Assembly: GCA_947561585.1 (NCBI GenBank)
Contig: CANNZV010000513.1
Location: 248,001 to 312,000 of the forward strand
DNA length: 64,000 nt
Origin: Caprella mutica
Taxonomy: Eukaryota > Arthropoda > Malacostraca > Amphipoda > Caprellidae
Direction of reading: 5' to 3'
Part shown: piece by piece, positions 35,522 to 47,042 of the stretch
How the letters are laid out: each line of letters opens with the position of its first letter
Numbering within the stretch: position 1 is the first letter of the stretch
The notes under the pieces: model-generated
Seen by the model: the letters and a program-made list of their open reading frames with translations, nothing else
Databases searched by the model: none
Told to the model about the DNA's origin: nothing
Position numbers and translations under genes: made by a program

Positions 35522-35918
35522 GATAGATTCAAATTGTTGAGCTTTATATACGCTTGTAGCTCGTAATATGGTTACACATTTTGTATACATTAAAATTAAT
35601 TTTCCTTTTTATAAAATAACTTTGAATTCGATGGAGATAAAAATTAATTTAATGAACAAACAGGAGGCTGCAGTTTGTAGTATGGATACATAATATGTGC
35701 ATATTAGAATTTAATTTCATTTTTATATAAAATATTTTAAGTTCTTCGAAGTAAATATTGTAATTAAACTAAACGGAGGCTGCAGTTCATGATTAGGATT
35801 TACATTGAATGAAAGTTTTTTCGGTCAAATGTCTGTTCGGCCAAATTTTCTTTCGGCCAATTGTCCGTTCGGCAAAAAGTCCATCGGCCGAGTGTCATTC
35901 GGCCATGTGTCCGCGCAC
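35522..35918. mobile_element. partial foldback relative with internal repeats of about 112 bp
   Basis: Two to three copies of a unit marked by GGAGGCTGCAGTT (35662 and 35774) lead into GC-rich tandem units of TTCGGCCAAATGTC type (35819-35918), ending TGTCCGCGCAC. The same order occurs at 43377-43744. The ending resembles, in reverse complement, the GTG..GGACA tips of the other foldback elements. The left end was not found. The 82-codon frame here is an artefact of the repeat. Confidence 0.5.
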
Positions 35919-37424
35919 GGAAAGTATATAAACTATGCAGTTAAACTCAGTATATATTCAACAATAAACCTCCCATATTTCTTTACCATATCATTTATTT
36001 ATGTCGTATGGAATCAAATTCTAAAGAAAAAACACGAAATTATATATATCTAAATTACGAAACTAATTATTGAAGTATTTACAGTCTTTTAAATAAATTA
36101 TGTATTAACTATCATATTACTGAGTGATAGTCATAATAGTAGTAGGTGATTTAATTGATAACTTTCAATAGATTTATCCATTTAATGATTTTCCCGTGAC
36201 GTATTAAAGACATGCATTATGGAAAATCATATCAATATATAAATTATTTGGAGAATATATCCTATATAAGAATTTATTATGAAATATTTCAGTACATTTT
36301 AAAACAAAAACTTAGTCTTATATTCATCTTTAGAATCATTTTATGTATTTTTAAAAATCATAGAAAGTTAAAAAAATCATTTAGGGATAATGTTAAAACA
36401 TGCAACGTGATATAAAATGCATTTCGTTGTTTTAAATATAACTAAAGTGACATTTCGTCTTATTTTATATTCAATTATTCGGTGTTACTTGAGACGACCA
36501 GAAATAAACTGGTATTTGGGTGACATTTGAGAGAAAACTTACCATCCAATTTTATCATGAATTAGGAGTGTCATTTGACAATATTAAACAATTATTATCA
36601 AATAGCAACCTAACAGTTACATTTTAATGAATTTTATAGATATTTTAGTCATAAATTTTATACAATTTTGATTGTATTCAACTATCTTCAAAAAAATAAT
36701 TAATTAGATTACTTCAGGTTATAATTATAAAAAATAGATAATTAGACCAATTGATTTCTTAATCGCGATTTGTTGTTTGAACGAAAACCATCAAATAATT
36801 AAAAACAGGTTAACGGAATATGTTGATTTCAAATATACAGTCTAGGTATTACCATTTAAAATATTTAAAAACCTGAAAAAACTTAAAAAGATGAAGAAAG
36901 CAATTCGTCATTGGGTTTCGAACCTCTACCCTTCAAACAGTGAAATAATACATTAACTAACACTCGCGAGATGCAGAAATAATGAACAAATTGCTCTATC
37001 TAGAGCCTCTACTTTTACATACATGATTTTAGGTTTATATTATATAGTAACTTGTATTTCCCGTTAAAATAACGGGGTTTAAATGGAAAAAAATTCAGAG
37101 AAAATATATACATATATATACATTTGAAAAGTATATAGTGCAGTACGTAAGAAATATATATTATAAATTTAACATTAAAAAATAAATAAAAATACGTCTA
37201 GAATATAAATTATAAAAGTAGAATAAAATATACAAAAAAAATATTGATATATTTCCATTCTTTCATTGAGATGTTAATAAGAATAATTTATTCATTCATA
37301 TAAAACTATTAGATATTATTGAATACTAATTGCTCCACAATTTACGTTAACAAACGAAAGTCTACGGAATTCCCTACGTATATTTCACTTACTTTCTAAG
37401 CCCTAATTAGTTAATATATCACCT
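35919..37424. other. AT-rich intergenic DNA
   Basis: About 36450-36550 is copy 2 of the dispersed repeat also at 13594-13700 (reverse complement). No gene seen. Confidence 0.5.
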
Positions 37425-37428
37425 TTAA

Positions 37429-37642
37429 CCCATTCCCTCCTGAGACTTATTTTTAATGTTTTTCGTTTTTTGTTTTTTCTTGAAAGCATTTTATTAGAGT
37501 CGCAATAATACATAGTATTTAATTAACTATAAAAAGATTACACATTTGCGGCCCAAACCGGGAATTTCCGTCCAATTCCATTAGCATCTTAAAATAGCAT
37601 ATAATTACATGTCTAGAGCAGATACCATCAGGAGGGAGAGGG
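37429..37642. mobile_element. piggyBac-like MITE, 214 bp
   Basis: TTAA (37425-37428 and 37643-37646) flanks inverted tips CCCATTCCCTCCTGA and, on the other strand, CCCTCTCCCTCCTGA (13 of 15). TTAA targets and CCC tips are typical of piggyBac elements. There is no transposase; the interior has AACCGGGAATTTCCGTCC at about 37557. Confidence 0.7.
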
Positions 37643-38087
37643 TTAAAATGTTGGGAAAGTGGCTTAAAGATTTTAAAGCATTATTGCATAAATTATTAGA
37701 TGCATTAACTGTTTATTTACTCATTCGTGCTATAAAATAAAGGGGCTGATCATTTTAATCGCGTGCAGTGATATTATTGGTGAATTGAAAAAGAAAATAA
37801 CTTTATCATAAGAACTAAAGTTTAGGTTCAAAGTTTGAATAAATCAATGCATGAATATTTCATTTATTTACTGAAACAAAAGAAGTTTAAATATACATTA
37901 ATAGAATAGAACTCGTATTTTCATTCCTCAGTTCAAAGTTGACAGTTAAATATATTCATTTTATTATTAAATATATGCGTACAATAAATACTAACAAAAA
38001 CTTATAATTATTATATAATTAACATTTTTTTTAATTTGAAGGTAGCAACATATATATGAACATATTTATTTTTTAGTATATAATATG

Positions 38088-38283
38088 ATATCAAGTTCTG
38101 AGTCATCGGACACCTCTACATTTTCGGTCACGGGAAAATTTTTTTTTTATTTAACTTCATTTTTTAATTGGTATCCAACATACTTGTTGTTATCGATTAA
38201 AATTACGTGATAAAAAAGTAAATTATATTTTTTTCTTTGATCATATTACGTGGAACAGTCCGATAATTCAGAACTTACCCGTT
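38088..38283. mobile_element. TA-target MITE, about 195 bp
   Basis: The tips CAAGTTCTGAGTCATCGGAC on the left and TAAGTTCTGAATTATCGGAC on the right (reverse complement) match the family at 42196-42394. Between them is AT-rich DNA. Exact boundaries are uncertain. Confidence 0.55.
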
Positions 38284-38980
38284 AGCAGTTATGATGACAT
38301 TTGAATAATTTAGAAAAATTAAAAAAAAATCAATTGGACAAACTCAAAATATTAATTAATTATTTCAAATAACTTGTGAATCATTCACAAAAAAAAACAC
38401 TTCCATCGAAAAAAATATAAATTAACTGAAATTTAAAAAGATGTTTTTTAACAATTACGGTATTTAATTTTATTTCTCAAATTACTTGTAAATATTTGAA
38501 ATTATCAAAAGAAAAAGTGAATTATTGCGTAGGTATCATTAATGAATTGATTAAATTAATTAATTTTTAATCAATTTAATTGATTAGTCCTCGTTACGAA
38601 TAGTGCGCAAAATAGAATTACAGAAAGATAAAAAAGGAAAATAATAAAAATGAAGGTATCACGTAATAGAAATTAATTTCCAGGAATAACTGAAAAGAAT
38701 TCAGAAATCTAATTTAAAATAATAATTAAGTCAAGAGAACTGAACAACTGTAAAATAGATGTGTAATAATTCATTTAATTTCACCAACAGTCTCAAAATC
38801 ATCAGTTTTTCGACTTTACTTATAAAATAAATTGCCAATATTCCCACTTCATTAACATTCCTAATTGATTTATAAGGGATTCCTGAGATATTCCTAATCC
38901 ATTCCGAAGAGAACCTTTATTAATTAAAATTTGATGAGTTGATCCTAGAATCTTCGACCTACTACCTTCATCCTATAGAT
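38284..38980. other. AT-rich intergenic DNA
   Basis: No feature recognised. 38550-38590 is a near-palindromic TTAATTAA/AATTGATT stretch. Confidence 0.5.
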
Positions 38981-39645
38981 GAGACTAATGGTATGAAGGT
39001 AATGAAGTCTCCTGTCAGTGAGACTAATGGTATGAAGGTAATGAAGTCTCCTGTCTGTGAGACTAATGGTATGAAGGTAATGAAGTCTCCTGTCTGAGAG
39101 ACTAATGGTATGAAGGTTATGAAGTCTCCTGTCAGTGAGACTAATGGTATGAAGGTAATGAAGAGTCTCCTGTCAGTGAGACTAATGGTATGAAGGTAAT
39201 GAAGAGCCTCCTGTCAGTGAGACTAATGGTATGAAGGTAGTGAAGTCTCCTGTCAGTGAGACTAATGATATGAAGGTAATGAAGTCTCCTGTCAGTGAGA
39301 CTAATGGTATGAAGGTAATGAAGTCTCCTGTCAGTGAGACTAATAGTATGAAGGTAATGAAGTCTCCTGTCAGTGAGACTAATGATATGAAGGTATTGAA
39401 GTCTCCTGTCAGTGAGACTAATGGTATGAAGGTAATGAAATCTCCTGTCAGAGAGACTAATGGTATGAAGGTAATGAAGTCCCCTGTCAGTGACTAATGG
39501 TATGAAGGTAATGAAGAGTCTCCTGTCAGTGAGACTAATGGTATGAAGGTAATGAAGTCTCCTGTCAGTGAGACTAATGATATGAAGGTATTGAAGTCTC
39601 CTGTCAGTGAGACTAATGGTATGAAGGTAATGAAGGTGACTAATC
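38981..39645. repeat. 39-bp minisatellite, about 17 units
   Basis: The unit is GAGACTAATGGTATGAAGGT followed by AATGAAGTCTCCTGTCAGT. Some copies have AAGAGTCTCC, three bases longer, and one lacks four bases (about 39489). Open frames on both strands (169 and 88 codons) are array artefacts. Confidence 0.95.
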
Positions 39646-39700
39646 TTCAAAAAGCTATCTAATTAAGAAATAAGGCATTCATATTCAACATTCCAGGGAC

Positions 39701-39916
39701 NNNNNNNNNNNNNNNNNNNNNNNNNNNNNNNNNNNNNNNNNNNNNNNNNNNNNNNNNNNNNNNNNNNNNNNNNNNNNNNNNNNNNNNNNNNNNNNNNNNN
39801 NNNNNNNNNNNNNNNNNNNNNNNNNNNNNNNNNNNNNNNNNNNNNNNNNNNNNNNNNNNNNNNNNNNNNNNNNNNNNNNNNNNNNNNNNNNNNNNNNNNN
39901 NNNNNNNNNNNNNNNN
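39701..39916. other. assembly gap (216 N)
   Basis: N run 55 bp downstream of the 39-bp array. Missing repeat units are a plausible cause. Confidence 0.95.
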
Positions 39917-41047
39917 CTTTACCTATTCTTTACATAAAATACACATATATTAATACATTAGAGCCTTAAAATATATCACTGATGTATCAATCTAAATTAC
40001 TTTAATATGTTGGTCCATTTTATCCGGTACAAGAATACAGAAGGAGACAAATGCACATTTATTTGGTGAACAAACAAAAATGAACTGAAAGCTGTTAGGT
40101 TGGAACAATAAATTTACATAATAGGATTAAATTCAACCAAAGGATTGCGCGTTAGTGATTGTTAATCCGCCATGTTGCTGAAGGATTTCACAAAATCTAA
40201 ATTGCAAGATCATCGCTCTATGAATATCGAGTAAAAAATACACTCTGTGATTGTAGTCAGATAGGAATTGAGTGAAATGTTCATGTAGATTTACTTGGAA
40301 GTAGGAATACATCACCAATAGTAGAGATGAACGACGTTTCAATTTTGTTTGAAGGAAAATTAAGTTTTATAGATAGCTCCCGTACCTTATTCTCACTTTA
40401 AATTTTATTTCGTTTTACGTTTAAGAGACTGTCCAATTGATTCTGAGAATTGTTCTAGAATTCTGTTCAAACCGCTACAGTTATCTAAAACAGGTTAAAC
40501 AGCTTTAACTACGTATCACACATTAAATCTAATATCTACATCAAAATCAATTAAAAATGTAGTACTATTTATTTGAAAGGTTATCCCAAAAAAGTAAAAA
40601 CACCCAAGATGGTTTGGAGTCAGAAATCAAAGACTTCTGTTTAAACTTATGTTACGTACTAAATCTCTTTCTACCTTACAAACTATATATGGAAATTACA
40701 GATACACTCCCCGTAAAGATGTAGAGATTGTCCCTCTGGTATTGTATATTCAAATCCACTGGATTACAAACTGTGGTCAGTGTCATAGAGTAAGATCTGT
40801 GCTAAACCACTAAAGAAAATGGAGTCGCTAAAGTGATCCCTTGTTAGGTACTACATCACCCAATTTGTCAGTTATATTGTGGGTTGAAGATAACATTTGA
40901 TTATGGCTTATGTACATGTGTGATCTTTTTATTTACTCAAGAAGACAAACACTTGAAGGATGCTTATATAATGGTGGTATACATTTTACATGTAATACCA
41001 ACGTATTTTATAATAAATTATATAGAATTAAATTGGGGCTTCGGTTA
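39917..41047. other. AT-rich intergenic DNA
   Basis: A 69-codon - strand frame (40133-40342) has a balanced composition but is not recognised. No gene is supported. Confidence 0.4.
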
Positions 41048-41582
41048 CTAATTAATAATGGATTCCAATGTCCTCAAATCGTAACTATTGCAGGTTGCTA
41101 AAATTTTGAAATCATTTTCCAAAATCTGATGGCTATTAAACATATTATCGAAAGAATATTTTAAAATTTTCCTATTTTCTTGATCTGTTGGAACAGTAAG
41201 TGGTTTTTGAAGAAAATTCCTCTGTGTTGATAAACTCGGACCTTTAATTGTTTTCTTGTCTCGCCTATAAATGTCGCGGAACAATTTCCTTAAATGAATT
41301 TATAAATAACATTGGAAACAGGTATAACAAAAAAAATTTATTGTGAAATAAATTATCAATAGTGTTAAGAATTTGAAATGATTTTAAAATCGATATGAGA
41401 TTAAAAGTTGCTAAAGAAGAGGTTAATTCAAGATTAAGCACATTAGAATAATGGCTTAAATATTCTAATTTAACAAAATTAGTTTCAAAGGACAAGTTAA
41501 TTCTGAAGAAGGTAGATTCTAAAAAATAATTATGGTCTTCTATATCTATAATTTTATTGATGAACTTTTTTTTCATTTCCAC
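41048..41582 (-). pseudogene. two overlapping open frames, possibly a retroelement relic
   Basis: Frames of 105 codons (41265-41582) and 78 codons (41048-41284) overlap in different phases and could be one ORF broken by a frameshift. The second has a charged, globular composition (FRDIYRRDKK near its start and RTLESIIN at its end) that loosely recalls the C-terminal side of Penelope-like reverse transcriptases. This is a weak impression: no catalytic motif is visible. It could equally be a chance frame. Confidence 0.2.
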
Positions 41583-42193
41583 GACAATTCATTTTCGAAT
41601 AAATTTGTTATATTAGAATAAATCCTAAAATAGAACAGCAAAATTTCATACCAAGGCCATTGAACGTCTCCTAACGACATACGGAAGTAATAAATTTATC
41701 AATTTTCTCTACGCATCAAAATGTCTAAGAAATTTAATTTGGAATCAATTACTGCTTCACAAGAGAATTTAATATTAGGATGTTGAGAATTTAAATAATG
41801 AAGAAATTTTGTAATGTGAGAACTGTGTCAGAAATATTTATAAAACTCTTGGTTTGAAGTCTGAAGGACGAATATTAAACCAATTGGATTCCATTTTAAT
41901 TTATGTACAGAAGCCTCTATTAAATTCACAAGGGGCTTCTACAATTTTTTTTTTATTATTATTATTTATTTTATATGTATTTAGATTGTATTTAACATAT
42001 TTAACTGTAGCAATTTATGCATCTTGGATAGGAGATTTGTCTTTGAATAGTAGAAAATAAGAAATATTTATGTTTTACTGAATAGAAGTTTTAGGTGAAA
42101 TTGGAAACTCGAAGAAATAATGACCCTTTTTATTATTTACCCTTGTTCTTAATAAAATCAGTTTCCAAGGAACAAATTACTATTATGATTCAC
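41583..42193. other. AT-rich intergenic DNA
   Basis: A 68-codon frame at 41854-42060 contains a hydrophobic stretch but no start context or family resemblance. Confidence 0.45.
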
Positions 42194-42195
42194 AC

Positions 42196-42394
42196 TAGGG
42201 TAAGTTCTTAATTATCGGTCAGTTACCCATTCTCGGACATATAAGAAAAAACGATATAATAATAATTATTTCACTAGGACCAACCTGAGTTGGTTGTTTT
42301 TACTCAACCTATCCTAGTGAAATAATTATTATTATATCGTTTTTTTTATATGTCCGAAAATGAGAAGCTGACCGACAATCAAGAACTTGCACTA
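42196..42394. mobile_element. near-perfect hairpin MITE with TA target
   Basis: The arms of about 90 bp are almost perfect reverse complements. Outer AAGTTCTTAATTATCGGTCA faces AAGTTCTTGATTGTCGGTCA and inner GATATAATAATAATTATTTC is identical in both arms. A short loop around CTGAGTTGGTTG lies at about 42285-42305. TA lies outside both tips. The closely matching arms suggest it is younger than the related copies at 38.1, 13.5 and 12.2 kb. Confidence 0.75.
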
Positions 42395-42398
42395 TAAT

Positions 42399-43376
42399 GA
42401 TTCCCACTAAATGATTCACACTATAATGTTTCCTTTTCTATTTACAAGCGTTCCCTATTATGTTCTATTTATTCACCTCCACATCACTCAAACAGACAAG
42501 TTACCTTTCATGGGTTATATCAGACTCACAGCTTTTTAGTCCTTCGGATGCATTGAAGTTTTTTCATAGCATTTCCATTCGTTCAATTACCAGAGTAGAG
42601 GGGAAAAAGTCCAGCCCTCGACAAGATTTATGAGGGCTTAAAAGAACAACTGAACGAAAACACAAAAACAGAGTGGCAATAAGCTCCGCTGCGATTGGCT
42701 CCTTTCATTTGATTGCTAGAGTGTTTTTAATTGCAACTCAAAAACAACCTTCGATGTTTGGCTTCTTTTTGTCTCTACTGGAAATTGCATGAGGAAAATG
42801 CATGTGTTTTTATTGTAATCTGAAAAGTAACTTTTTTCATTCGTACTTCCATTAATACTGTTCCGGAAACATATTTAAGGAATATATTTTGTAGGATATT
42901 TTTTTCAAAAGATGAATGTATATATCTTTTCAATGTCATTTATTCATCATAATAAATTGCTATATCATCTGAAAATATTTATAACAAAATGATCACAAAT
43001 CGAAAGAGAGAGCGCCATTTATAAACAGAAAATTGTATCCACAAATCAATACAAGTTGCAATATAAGTACAAATAACTAGTGTGCCTTAAAGTCAATTAT
43101 GCAATACTCTTTTCTCTTCAAATACAGTTCACCATTATAATAAATTGCTTTGATTACAATTTTAACAACTCGATATATCGGTTAGAAAAATCCCCCAGAT
43201 TTTCAAGCAACTCGTTAATTCACACTAAAATAACTCAGATTGCCCAGCCTGGTGCTGACAGGCAATTTTGCTCAGTCTTTTGCCCAGTCCAACCATTGGA
43301 AATCCATGATTATGAATAAATTCAAATGGTTGAGCAATATAAGCTTGCATTTCGTATCATAGATATACATTATGTA
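42399..43376. other. AT-rich intergenic DNA
   Basis: No gene. GGTGCTGACAGGCAATTTTG at about 43252 resembles a foldback-family tip and might be the left end of the element whose right end is at 43744, but I found no matching target duplication. Confidence 0.4.
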
Positions 43377-43744
43377 CATCCGAAAACTGTTTTTTTCTTT
43401 TTATAAAATGATTATTCCATGGATATAAAGAATAATATTTAAATTAAATAGAGGGTACAGTTCGCAATATGGATGCACATTGAAAAATAAAAGTTTTTCA
43501 TCTACATTTCCGCTCAGTAAATTTCATGCCAACTACACGTTCGGACAATGGTTTTCATCCAATTGTCATTCGGCCAATTGTATTTTGGTCAAATGTCCGT
43601 TCGGCCAATTGTGCTTCGGTCAAATGACCATTAGGCCAATTGTGCTTCGGTCAAATGACCATTAGGCCAATTGTGCTTCGGTCAAATGACCATTAGGCCA
43701 ATTGTGTTTTGGTCAAATGGCTGTCCGGCTAACTGTCTACACAC
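43377..43744. mobile_element. partial foldback relative with 31-bp subterminal repeats
   Basis: 43377-43497 is homologous to the 112-bp unit at 35.6-35.8 kb (ACAGTTCGCAATATGGATGC). It is followed by TTCGGCCAATTGT-type units, including three near-identical 31-bp units (GACCATTAGGCCAATTGTGC and following, 43626-43705). The outward end is AACTGTCTACACAC. A 61-codon frame here is an artefact. Confidence 0.5.
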
Positions 43745-44580
43745 TTGTAGAAACACTTGAAAAGAGGGAACGATATCACAGGCGAATTATATCATCTGTT
43801 ATTGGCAGCACGTAAAATAAAACTCATTTCAAAAATATTTCTATATATATGATTTCTGTTTTCAATCTACAAAAAATTTAAAGTTCAAACTGACGATAGG
43901 ATTCAAATTTCAAATGTGTCTTGCCAAATTTTTGTATTCCATGATATAATAATATTCTCCCATTGCTGAAATAGAAGAGGACAACTAATTAAACACTTTG
44001 TGGCGATTATCATGCACGGGATAAAGCAATTTACCATAGACATCAGGTACACAAAATAAGTCATTACATAAAGTCTGCAGCAATAGTTTCAATAGTTTTA
44101 ATGCTACGCTAGTTTGAGTAACTTACATAACATCTAAATAGAAAAGTCTACAAACAGTTCATTTAGAGTACGGAATGTGTTCACAACTTGTCTTGAAGTA
44201 CTGAATACTAAACAGTTCATCTGATATGTAGATTTTTTTTATTTTTTTTCTTTCCAAAGGCCTTGAATTCCTTTTTCTAAACAGTACAATTAATTTGCTA
44301 TTCCAATATTGCTAGAAATCTCGGTCTCGAATCTGTTTGATATATGTTAGAAATATTCATTTTTGAAATATTGAAATCAAATCAGATTTCTGAGTCAGAT
44401 GAATGGAAACATCATGTTTTAAAGTTCATTTTTATTAATAAGGATTCAAATCATTCTAATTGATATATACTTGTGCTAACGATTCATCAAATCTCTGTTG
44501 GAAAATTATCAACGGTGCACATCATCTGACAAAGTCAATTACGGAAATATTAGCATAAACAGTCTGTTTGCGAATATAAA
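43745..44580. other. AT-rich intergenic DNA
   Basis: No feature recognised. Confidence 0.5.
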
Positions 44581-44710
44581 AGGACCTGTCACACGGACGT
44601 TTTTGGAGCGTATCATGGATACTTATGAAATTGGCTTAACGATAATTTCCTGAGAGTAGAAAACGCTGTAAAAACGGTGTGCAACAAAAACGCTCGTGTG
44701 ACCGGGACCT
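44581..44710. mobile_element. 130-bp MITE, Harbinger-like tips
   Basis: The tips AGGACCTGTCACACGGACGT on the left and AGGTCCCGGTCACACGAGCG on the right (reverse complement) pair, followed on both sides by TTTTTG. The GGtCC..CACACGAGCG core resembles the 34.5-kb Harbinger-like tips. TAA occurs near both boundaries, but the exact duplication is unclear. Confidence 0.55.
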
Positions 44711-47040
44711 AATATTAAACCAATTGCAGTTATTGCTCTACTATAATAAGAGCCACGTCTGTCTTTCTGTGTGTCCCACTTTTATTAAAAAAACATAAAT
44801 TAGAAGCAATAACTGATAATTTATTATTGTGAATACGGATAACAGGTCACACTATGTATTAATAATTTAATTTGTCATAGTTTTCCATTTTGGGAATATA
44901 TAATAGGTTTACTATAATAAATAGGTTTTCATAAATCTGTATTTATGTATTGATAATACGTAGCTGCATTTCAATATAAACCCATTCTATTAATTGAATT
45001 ATTAGTGTACGAATAGTAGGAACTGTACTATGGTCATTATAAAATATATTTGACGGAAACTAATAGAACGCTAATTGATGTTTCCATATTACATATTATT
45101 ATTATTGAAGATTTGTGAATGCAAATACCGACTAAATCGAAAGATATTTGAATATGTCTGTCCAGGTTCTAGGAGAGAGTGGACACGCAAAATTTTCCTC
45201 TGGGTTCTGACAAATGTACACCGTGTCTTCTTGCCTGTCAGATGCTAATAAAGATAGATATTTCAGGACCATTAGTCTAGCAGCAATAAAAGATTGTTTA
45301 TGTCTTTATTTTCACCATAAACAAAGACCATAAATCTACTTCAATGTTACAACTTGGATGCGCAATTCAATCGGAGTTCCTTTATTTACATAAACACCAA
45401 ATGGTTCGTAAACCTGATGGAGGGGGCAAAGTTCATCGGGGCATATAAATTCCACCGACCCCTCCGCAATCTAATCTCCAATAATGCCGAAATATCGATA
45501 CAGCCAACATTCGAGGGTCGAGGAGAACTTTTCGCTCAAAAATGAAACCCGGAAAAGTTCTGCAGAAATTGTGGCTTACAACGAGATTGAAGAAGGATTC
45601 TCATATAAAGTTTAACACTTTGTTCATTGGAGGATATTCAAAGTTAAGAAAGTAACAATAATTTAGGTACTATTTGAGCAACTGCTAATTGCATGTCACC
45701 AATAGAAAAATGAACAAAATATTTTGTTAAAGTAAATACTAAAGATGTCCACAACCTGTTTTAAAATATTCATTGTAATAAAAAAAGGTTCTTCCAATAT
45801 CCATAGAAATTGAATTTCTCTTTCTAAACATATATAAAACACACGATTTGATGTTAAATTTATAATCAAATACCCATATTCAGTGAAATTAAATATTTTA
45901 TATTAGTTTAATTATCAGATTCATATTCTAGACGATACATAGCATATGCTTATTCTTTCATTTTTTTCTATTATAGGGAAAAAATATTACTTTTATGAGG
46001 AAATTTTGTAAGCTTAATAATTTTTATATTTATGAATCTCTCAAAATATTAGATTTTCTATAGTTGAATACAGCTTTAGGTAAATATTATTTAATATTAA
46101 CTAAAATAATGGCAGTTATAGACAATATCTGAGCGTAAATCTACAAAACAAATACATCAACTTCAGTAGTATAATATTAGGTACTACGACGAAAATAGAT
46201 TTTAGGGAACTTAAGTAATATATCTTAACTGTGTAGCTAAGTTTAACTCTATAATAAAAGTATCGATTGTTTCGCCGGTTGTAATTTACGTAGCTGAGAC
46301 CTGATGATTTATAATATGATTATATGGCCTCCCACCTTGATTTATGTTCCGTGTTTTCATTTCTCTGTTCTGCAAACCTTGGATTAGCGTCGTGAGTAAT
46401 GGGCGATTGTGAGAATTAAATATTGAATATCCTCTGACTCTCTTAGAAAAGGAAGAAAATAGTGAAATTCTAGAGCCTAAAATTAAATTAAGGAGAAAAT
46501 GAAGGGTATGGAAACTGTCGACTATATTTTGGAAATTCTCCGCAGTCTTATCGGGTTAAAGATCTATTTACCACTTATATATAACCACGATTAAATCGAC
46601 ATACAGAAAGTTCATTTTTCCGTGAATGAAGGTATGAGCATATGACAGACCCTTTAAAAACAAATGTTAGATGGTTTATGTACCTTATTTGCTATTCAAT
46701 TAACCTGGTGATAAGAACTAATAACTATTTCGCTATTTTCGAATGTGATAGTGCAAGATTTATTGCACCCCAGTCACTATGATGATATGATAACTCCATT
46801 TTTATTACGCCCCGTTTTTATTACACCCGTTTTTATTACACGCCGTTTTTATTAGAAATGTTTATAAGACGTTTGTCTTATAAACCCCTGTATTTCTTTG
46901 AATATTTCCTGTTCTAAAGTTAGATTGGAAAAAATAGGTTTGAAGGCTCCACGAGTTTTCGTATAAAGGATGAAAGTTCAAAGTAGTGAATGAATTAACA
47001 GTATACTAACATTCAACCATAGTTTAAATCTCATATAGTA
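44711..47040. other. AT-rich intergenic DNA with one GC-richer patch
   Basis: 45350-45560 is markedly less AT-rich, contains several CpGs and the palindrome TATCGATA (45493-45500); see findings. 46800-46855 has three copies of a TTTTATTACRCCCGT-type 18-bp repeat. No gene is supported. Confidence 0.45.
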
Positions 47041-47042
47041 TA
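47041..47042. repeat. TA target duplication, left
   Basis: TA immediately before the tip CAGTGTGTATCAAC. The right partner is at 48410-48411. Confidence 0.7.

Noticed and set aside
1832..39645. Selection for tandem periods that are multiples of three
   Set aside because: Eight of about fourteen periods are multiples of three, only modestly above one third. Three-fold arrays are also easier to notice because they leave long open frames.
38981..39650. Frames with a 13-residue repeat on both strands
   Set aside because: 39-bp minisatellite artefact; occasional 3-bp length changes simply preserve the phase.
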